This document shows positions 58,016-64,000 of a stretch of DNA of 64,000 bases, piece after piece (within the stretch, counting starts at the first letter, position 1; each line of letters begins with the position of its first letter). The DNA lies in contig NZ_JADIJQ010000004.1 in NCBI RefSeq assembly GCF_017355265.1, positions 1-64,000 of the forward strand. Reading direction: 5' to 3'. Origin of the DNA: Tessaracoccus sp. SD287. GTDB taxonomy: Bacteria > Actinomycetota > Actinomycetes > Propionibacteriales > Propionibacteriaceae. The position numbers and the translations under genes are program-made. Below the pieces are notes generated by a model that worked only from the letters and a program-made list of their open reading frames with translations, searched no databases and was not told the DNA's origin.

Positions 58016-58154
58016 ACCCGTCTCGCGGCGAGTTGCCAGGTTGATCGTCGCGACTGGTGGGGGCAGCGCTGAACAGGGCACCGATGCCGAGTGTGATGAC
58101 CACCCAGAAGCTGAGGGTTCCGAGCATCATCAACAGCCACATGGTCCAGTGCAC
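58011..58154 (-). CDS. Small one-helix membrane protein
   Basis: 47 residues from GTG 58154 behind GGAGG. One helix (MWLLMMLGTLSFWVVITLGIGALF) and a polar tail. Small genes of this form occur next to copper genes in related bacteria; role unknown. Its 3' end overlaps box F. Box G lies 73 bases upstream, like the other boxes. Confidence 0.5.
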   Translation of the reverse strand: MHWTMWLLMMLGTLSFWVVITLGIGALFSAAPTSRDDQPGNSPRDGS

Positions 58155-58227
58155 CTGGGCCTCCCCTCCACGGTCCCGTCCTGTGTCCCACCATCCCCGA
58201 GCCGGCAGGCACATCCCGTCTCGGGCC

Positions 58228-58245
58228 GGTTCAGGTTGGGTCAAG
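58228..58245 (-). promoter_or_regulatory. Tandem heptamer box G
   Basis: Minus strand CTTGACC-CAAC-CTGAACC; the second half is the weakest match of the set. It lies in the divergent region in front of the response regulator gene. Confidence 0.4.
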
Positions 58246-58306
58246 AAGCAGTGCCGCCGCTGGTCCGCACGCTCGACGGCCGGACGGAAGAGCCATACTG
58301 GCCAGC

Positions 58307-59017
<711 letters not shown>

Positions 59018-59019
59018 GG

Positions 59020-60126
59020 ATGGCGCCCGGTGGCATGGCGTCCTGGCGCCTCGGTACTCGACTGTTCGTGGCCCAGGCCATCGTCCTGCTGGCCATCGTG
59101 GTCACCGCTGGACTGGTCGCGGCGATCGTGGGGCCACCCCTGTTCCACGACCACCTGGTGCAGGCCGGTTTCCCGGAGCACTCGGTCGAAATCCTCCACA
59201 TGGAGCGGGCCTTCACCGACGCGAGCACCATTGCGCTCGGGGCGGGCCTACTGGTGGCCCTCGGATGCGCCCTGGTCGTCGTGTGGTTCCTGACCCAGCG
59301 GATCGGGCAGCCGGTGCAACGCCTGACCGAAGCCGCCGGACGGATCGCCCGCGGCGATTACAGCACGCGGGTCACCGATGCCCGTGGCGGACCCGAGTTG
59401 ACCTTGCTGGGGGAGTCATTCAACGTGATGTCCGACCGGCTGGGGAATGTCGAGACCACCCGGCGTCGCCTGCTCTCCGACCTCGCGCACGAGATGCGCA
59501 CACCGATCGCCACGCTGAACGCGCATCTGGAGGGCCTCGCCGACGGTGTCATCGCCTGGGACGAGCAGACGCGCATCATTCTGGAGCAACAGGCCGAGCG
59601 GCTGACCAGACTCTCCCGCGACCTCGACGAGGTGTCCCGGGCCGAAGAGGGACGCATGCTCCTGGAGGTGGGCGACCACCGCTTGCCGGACCTGGTCGCA
59701 GCCTCAGTGGGCCAGGTACAGCAGGCCTACGCGGCCAAGGGGGTCCAGCTGACTGGCACCGCTGAGGAGGCGATGGTGCGCGCCGACCCGCAGCGGGTGG
59801 CGCAGATCCTGGGCAACCTGCTGGCCAATGCGCTGCGGCACACACCGCCCGGTGGATCGGTGACCGTGGCGGGTGCGGCTTCCCCGGACTCGGTGACGAT
59901 CACCGTGGCCGACACCGGTCAGGGCATCACCGCCGAGCAATTGCACCATGTCTTCGAACGTTTCTATCGCGGGGACGCCGCCCGTGAGGCCGACCAGGGC
60001 GGCTCGGGCATCGGGCTGACGGTGGCCCGAGCGCTGGCCGAAGCCCACGGTGGTTCGCTCACGGCGACCAGTGCCGGCAGGGGGATGGGCGCCACGTTCG
60101 TCCTGCGGCTGCCCCGCCGCGCGTGA
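59020..60126 (+). CDS. Sensor histidine kinase (CopS-like)
   Basis: 368 residues from ATG 59020, two bases after the regulator stop. Two helices (about 13-38 and 70-92) flank a short outside loop with HDHLVQAG, HSVEILHM (five His/Met) that could bind Cu. HAMP (about 92-145); phospho-acceptor His157 in LLSDLAHEMRTP; N, G1 (DTGQGI) and G2 (GGSGIGL) boxes complete. It phosphorylates the adjacent regulator. Confidence 0.9.
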   Translation: MAPGGMASWRLGTRLFVAQAIVLLAIVVTAGLVAAIVGPPLFHDHLVQAGFPEHSVEILHMERAFTDASTIALGAGLLVALGCALVVVWFLTQRIGQPVQRLTEAAGRIARGDYSTRVTDARGGPELTLLGESFNVMSDRLGNVETTRRRLLSDLAHEMRTPIATLNAHLEGLADGVIAWDEQTRIILEQQAERLTRLSRDLDEVSRAEEGRMLLEVGDHRLPDLVAASVGQVQQAYAAKGVQLTGTAEEAMVRADPQRVAQILGNLLANALRHTPPGGSVTVAGAASPDSVTITVADTGQGITAEQLHHVFERFYRGDAAREADQGGSGIGLTVARALAEAHGGSLTATSAGRGMGATFVLRLPRRA

Positions 60127-60177
60127 CCGGGTCGGCACTATGGTGAGCCCAAGACCCCACCCCTCAGGAGCCACCCA

Positions 60178-63100
60178 GTGACGACGGTCCATGACGTGAT
60201 CGAGGCGTTCGACGCCGCCCGCTCCCAGTCCGAGCGCGGCACCCGCTTCGAGGAACTGATGGTCAAGTACTTCACCCTTGACCCCACGCTGGCCTCCCGC
60301 TACACGAACGTGGCGCGCTGGGGCGACTGGACTCACCGGGGAACCTCCCCCGACGTCGGCATCGACCTGGTCGCCCAGGACCGTGAGACCGGCGACTGGA
60401 CGGCGATCCAGTGCAAGTTCTACGCACCCACCCACTCGCTGCAGAAGCAGGACATTGACTCGTTCTTCACCGCCTCGGGCCGCAGTTGGAACGGCGTAGG
60501 GTTCACCAACAGGGTGATCATCTCGACCACCGACAAGTGGTCGAAGCACGCCGAGAGCGCGCTGGACGACCAGGGCATCCCGGTGCAACGCATCGGTCTG
60601 GCCGACATCGCCGAATCGCCCATCGACTGGTCCTTCGCCGACCCCAAGCAGTTGGTGGTCCGCCTGGAGCGTGCGCACAAGTACTCCACACGCCCCCACC
60701 AGGACGAGGCCATCGCCGCGATCCGGGCCGGTCTGCAGGCCCGCGACCGGGGGCAGTGGATCTCGGCGTGCGGCACCGGCAAGACGTTCACCTCGTTGAA
60801 GCTGGCCGAGCAGATGGCCGCCACCAACGGCGGGTCGCTGCGGGTGCTGTTCCTGGCCCCCTCGATCCAGCTGGTGGCCCAGACGCTGCGGGAGTGGACT
60901 GCCCAGACCCATCTCGACCTGCGGGCGTTCGTGGTCTGCTCGGACTCCAAGGCGTCCCGCGCAGCCGAGGACATCAGCCCCCATGACGTGCCGCTGCCCG
61001 CAACCACCGACTCCCAGGAACTCCACGATCGCCTGGTCACCGCACGTCGGTCGGCGGGGCTCAGCGTGGTGTTCTCCACCTACCAGTCCATCGATGTGGT
61101 GTCCCGGGCACAGCAACTGGGGGCCGGTGAGTTCGACCTGATCCTGTGTGACGAGGCGCACCGGACCACCGGTGTCACCCTGGCCGGTGCCGACGAGTCG
61201 TCGTTCGTCCGGGTGCATGACAACAGCTTCCTGGCCGGCGCCAAGCGGCTGTACATGACCGCGACCCCCCGGGTGTTCGGCGACGACGTGAAGAACAAGG
61301 CCGATGACCACTCGGCGGTGCTGTCCTCGATGGACGACGAGGCACTGTTCGGCCCGGTCTTCCACCGGCTCGGCTTCGGCGAGGCCGTCGCCCGTGACCT
61401 GCTCACCGACTACAAGGTGATGGTGCTGATGGTCACTGAAGAACAGATGGCCGGGCCGATGCAGCAGGTAGTGGCCGGTGAGCATCGCGAACTGCCCCTG
61501 GACGACGCCGCCAAGATCATGGGCAGCTGGAACTCGCTGGCCAAGCGCACCCACACCGGGGATCCCCATCCCGCGTTTCCGCCGGACTCGACGCCGATGA
61601 AACGCGCGGTGGCGTTCCTGGCCAACATCAAGTCCTCCGAGCGGGTGGCCGGGGCCTTTGAAGAGGTGGTCGAGGCGACCGGTGGAGCCGAGGCGACCCA
61701 GCGGTTGGCCTGCGAGGCGCAGCACGTGGACGGCACGATGAACGCCCTGGTCCGGGCAGAGAAGCTGGCCTGGTTGAAGGCGCCGGTGGTCGACGGGCAG
61801 TGCCGCATCCTGACCAATGCCCGCTGCCTGTCCGAGGGTGTGGACGTCCCGGCGCTGGACGCGGTCATGTTCATGTCACCGCGCAGTTCGACGGTCGACG
61901 TGGTGCAGTCGGTCGGCCGGGTCATGCGCAAGGCCCCCGGCAAGGACTTCGGCTACATCATCCTGCCGGTGGCGGTGCCGGTGGGCGTCGACCCGGCGGA
62001 CGCGCTGAACAACAACAAGCGCTTCCGCGTCGTCTGGGAGGTGCTGAACGCGTTGCGCGCCCACGACGACCGGTTCGAGGCCATCGTCCAATCGATCAAC
62101 CTGAACGGTGGCCGCGACACCTCGGGCCGAATCATCGTCGACACCCCCGACCGGTTCGACGGGGACGACACCCAGACGGGCGCCGCCCAGCTGCCCCTGT
62201 TCGGGCTGGAACAGTGGCGTGACGCCATCTACTCCCGGATCGTGACCAAGGTCGGTTCGCGGGAGTACTGGGACCAGTGGGCGGCCGACGTCGCCGACAT
62301 GAGTGCCGCCCAGGTGGCGCGGATCAACGCGATCCTGGCAGCGTCCTCGCCCGAGGTCACCCGTGCTTTCGACGCTTTCCTGGCCGGGCTGCGCGGCAAC
62401 CTGAACGATTCGATCACCCGCGACGACGCGATCTCGATGCTGAGCCAGCACCTGATCACCGCCCCGGTCTTCGATGCCCTGTTCGGTGGGTCGGGGTTCG
62501 CGGCCAGCAACCCCGTCTCCATCGGCATGCAGACGATGCTGGACGTGCTGGAGGACCAGGGTCTGGAGGCCGAGACCGAACACCTGACGCGCTTCTACGA
62601 CTCGGTGCGGAACAAGGCAGCCGCCGTCACCGACGCCGCAGGACGCCAGAGCGTCATCCACGACCTGTACGAGAAGTTCTTCAAGAACGCCTTCCCGAAG
62701 CAGGCCGAGTCGCTGGGCGTGGTCTACACCCCGGTCGAGGTGGTCGACTTCATGATCCGCGCCGCCGACGAGTTGAGCCGACGCGAGTTCGGCCACGGGT
62801 TGTCGGATGAGGGTGTGCGAATCCTGGACCCGTTCACCGGCACCGGCACCTTCGTCGTCCGGTTGCTGGAGTCGGGGGTGATCCGCCGCGAGGACCTGGC
62901 CCGCAAGTACGCCGGCGAACTGTGGTGCAACGAGATCATGCTGCTGGCCTACTACATCGCCTGTGTGAACATCGAGACCACGTATGAGTCGGTCACCGGG
63001 TCGGCTGAGTACGTGCCGTTCCCGGGCGCGATCATGACCGACACCTTCCAGATCTCCGAGCACGGTGACCGGGCCGACACCAGCCTGCTGCCGGCCAACA

Positions 63101-64000
63101 ACGCCCGCATCGAGGCCCAGTTGCGCAGCGACATCACGGTGATCATCAGCAATCCCCCGTACTCGGTGGGCCAGTCGAGTGCCAACGACAACAACGCGAA
63201 CCTGAAGTACCCGAGCCTGGACGCCCGGATCGCCGACACCTACGCCAAGCGGTCGACGGCGACGAACAAGAACAGCCTGTACGACTCCTACATTCGGGCC
63301 TACCGGTGGGCCACCGACCGTTTGGAGGAGCGCGGCATCATGGCGTTCGTCAGCAACGGCGGCTGGCTGGACGGCAACACCGCCGACGGGATGCGTCTGT
63401 CGATGGCCGAGGAGTTCGCCAGCTTGTGGGTGTTCAACCTGCGAGGGAATCAGCGGACGGCGGGAGAGTTGTCGCGCCGCGAGGGTGGGAAGGTTTTCGG
63501 GCCGGGCAGCCGGAACACGGTGGCCGTCGTCCTGGGGGTCAAGCGGCCCGACCACGTGGGGCCGGCCGTGGTGCACTACCGCGACATCGGTGACTACCTG
63601 GACCGGGAGCAAAAGCTGGAAATTTTGCGGTCGGCCGGGCTGGGGGATGAGGGCTGGATCGAGATCGTCCCGAATGCGGCGGGGGACTGGGTGAACCAGC
63701 GGGACGCGGTGTTCGAGACGCTGCTGCCGATCGGGGACGTCTTCGCGAGCGCGTCCGCAGGGGTTCAGACCAATCGCGACGCCTGGTGCTACAACTTCTC
63801 GGGCGCCAAGGTCGAGGCGAACATGAGCCGGATGATCGACACCTACAACGCGGAGGCCGCTGCCGGGCACAGTGCGGAGTCGGAGCTGAGCTCGGACGAG
63901 ACCCGGATCAGTTGGTCCAGCAGTCTCAAGCCTCGTGCCATGCGGGGTGAAGCACATGCCTACACCGGTTCATCGGTGCGAACGTCCCTCTACCGGCCAT
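60178..64000 (+). CDS. Type ISP restriction-modification enzyme (partial)
   Basis: 1274 residues visible from GTG 60178 (CAGGAG upstream); it continues past the right edge. An Mrr-like nuclease (about 10-150) shows GIDLVAQDRETGDWTAIQCK, giving Asp63, Gln78 and Lys80; then an SF2 translocase with CGTGKTF (Lys202), DEAHR (325-328), MTATPR and VGRVMRKA; a linker; then an N6-adenine methyltransferase with DPFTGTGTF (about 884) and NPPY (992-995). A target-recognition part should follow. This order fits LlaBIII-like enzymes: nuclease, translocase, methylase in one chain. No separate specificity gene is seen. Confidence 0.93.
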   Translation, partial: MTTVHDVIEAFDAARSQSERGTRFEELMVKYFTLDPTLASRYTNVARWGDWTHRGTSPDVGIDLVAQDRETGDWTAIQCKFYAPTHSLQKQDIDSFFTASGRSWNGVGFTNRVIISTTDKWSKHAESALDDQGIPVQRIGLADIAESPIDWSFADPKQLVVRLERAHKYSTRPHQDEAIAAIRAGLQARDRGQWISACGTGKTFTSLKLAEQMAATNGGSLRVLFLAPSIQLVAQTLREWTAQTHLDLRAFVVCSDSKASRAAEDISPHDVPLPATTDSQELHDRLVTARRSAGLSVVFSTYQSIDVVSRAQQLGAGEFDLILCDEAHRTTGVTLAGADESSFVRVHDNSFLAGAKRLYMTATPRVFGDDVKNKADDHSAVLSSMDDEALFGPVFHRLGFGEAVARDLLTDYKVMVLMVTEEQMAGPMQQVVAGEHRELPLDDAAKIMGSWNSLAKRTHTGDPHPAFPPDSTPMKRAVAFLANIKSSERVAGAFEEVVEATGGAEATQRLACEAQHVDGTMNALVRAEKLAWLKAPVVDGQCRILTNARCLSEGVDVPALDAVMFMSPRSSTVDVVQSVGRVMRKAPGKDFGYIILPVAVPVGVDPADALNNNKRFRVVWEVLNALRAHDDRFEAIVQSINLNGGRDTSGRIIVDTPDRFDGDDTQTGAAQLPLFGLEQWRDAIYSRIVTKVGSREYWDQWAADVADMSAAQVARINAILAASSPEVTRAFDAFLAGLRGNLNDSITRDDAISMLSQHLITAPVFDALFGGSGFAASNPVSIGMQTMLDVLEDQGLEAETEHLTRFYDSVRNKAAAVTDAAGRQSVIHDLYEKFFKNAFPKQAESLGVVYTPVEVVDFMIRAADELSRREFGHGLSDEGVRILDPFTGTGTFVVRLLESGVIRREDLARKYAGELWCNEIMLLAYYIACVNIETTYESVTGSAEYVPFPGAIMTDTFQISEHGDRADTSLLPANNARIEAQLRSDITVIISNPPYSVGQSSANDNNANLKYPSLDARIADTYAKRSTATNKNSLYDSYIRAYRWATDRLEERGIMAFVSNGGWLDGNTADGMRLSMAEEFASLWVFNLRGNQRTAGELSRREGGKVFGPGSRNTVAVVLGVKRPDHVGPAVVHYRDIGDYLDREQKLEILRSAGLGDEGWIEIVPNAAGDWVNQRDAVFETLLPIGDVFASASAGVQTNRDAWCYNFSGAKVEANMSRMIDTYNAEAAAGHSAESELSSDETRISWSSSLKPRAMRGEAHAYTGSSVRTSLYRP

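Noticed and set aside
38335-58245. Integrase, attachment site or conjugation genes for the metal island
   Set aside because: None found by reading; no tRNA lies at the edges, so I do not claim a specific mobile-element type.
59704-61725. A 673-codon minus-strand frame across the kinase and restriction gene
   Set aside because: Spans two real plus-strand genes and their boundary; no homology or ribosome site.
61876-63957. A 693-codon minus-strand frame in the restriction gene
   Set aside because: Antisense to intact methylase motifs.

Overview
The window is high-GC DNA from an actinobacterium. Family-level features (all-coproporphyrin haem pathway, ferrochelatase with C-terminal cluster cysteines, SigK-like sigma/anti-sigma pair, polyprenol-phosphate mannose synthase, twin single-chain acyl-CoA carboxylases, haem gene order E-Y-Q-H-C plus B-L) point to Propionibacteriales, most likely Propionibacteriaceae; that placement is inference.

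Positions 1-38,330 and 58,300-60,126 look like chromosomal backbone. It opens with the 3' end of an unrecognised gene, a CaiB-type CoA transferase and a fused acyl-CoA carboxyltransferase. Then comes a haem locus: hemL and hemB on the minus strand, a sigma/membrane-protein pair, a membrane protein and a RecQ-phosphoribosyltransferase fusion, then a tightly overlapped minus-strand operon hemE-cgoX-chdC-cpfC-hemC, with hemA divergent. Together these make every haem enzyme from glutamyl-tRNA to haem b except uroporphyrinogen-III synthase (HemD). Next are a rhodanese, a small membrane protein caught between two 130-bp direct repeats, an 1841-residue yeast-type single-chain acyl-CoA carboxylase, a PCD-VOC fusion, thrC, a secreted CAP/FG-GAP protein, the rpsF-ssb-rpsR-rplI operon, azlC with a frameshifted azlD, alanine dehydrogenase, a SigK/RskA-like pair with its lipoprotein and DUF2231 neighbours, a mannosyltransferase and prfC.

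From about 38,330 to 58,160 lies a dense metal-resistance island. It contains an extracytoplasmic thiol/CcdA set, a CsoR repressor, a cupredoxin-CopA-YHS fusion, a CPD-motif P1B ATPase with an archaeal-type GAPDH, a second lgt, a minimal merR-merA pair, a CmtR/SPC-ATPase cadmium-type pair with a decayed CDF gene, an IS30 remnant, a DUF305 lipoprotein, a Tat lipoprotein multicopper oxidase and small membrane proteins. It ends at a two-component system (CopR/CopS type) encoded just outside it.

The main new observation is regulatory. Eight 18-bp tandem boxes (CTTGACC-N4-CTTGACC and variants, 11-bp period) lie on the coding strand upstream of island genes. In four of them a -10-like hexamer begins 31-32 bp downstream. 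Two of these promoters also carry an identical 17-bp CsoR-type operator and are clearly duplicates of one another. I infer one CopR regulon with a CsoR overlay.

The window closes inside a Type ISP restriction-modification enzyme running off the right edge. No tRNA, rRNA or CRISPR array was seen.
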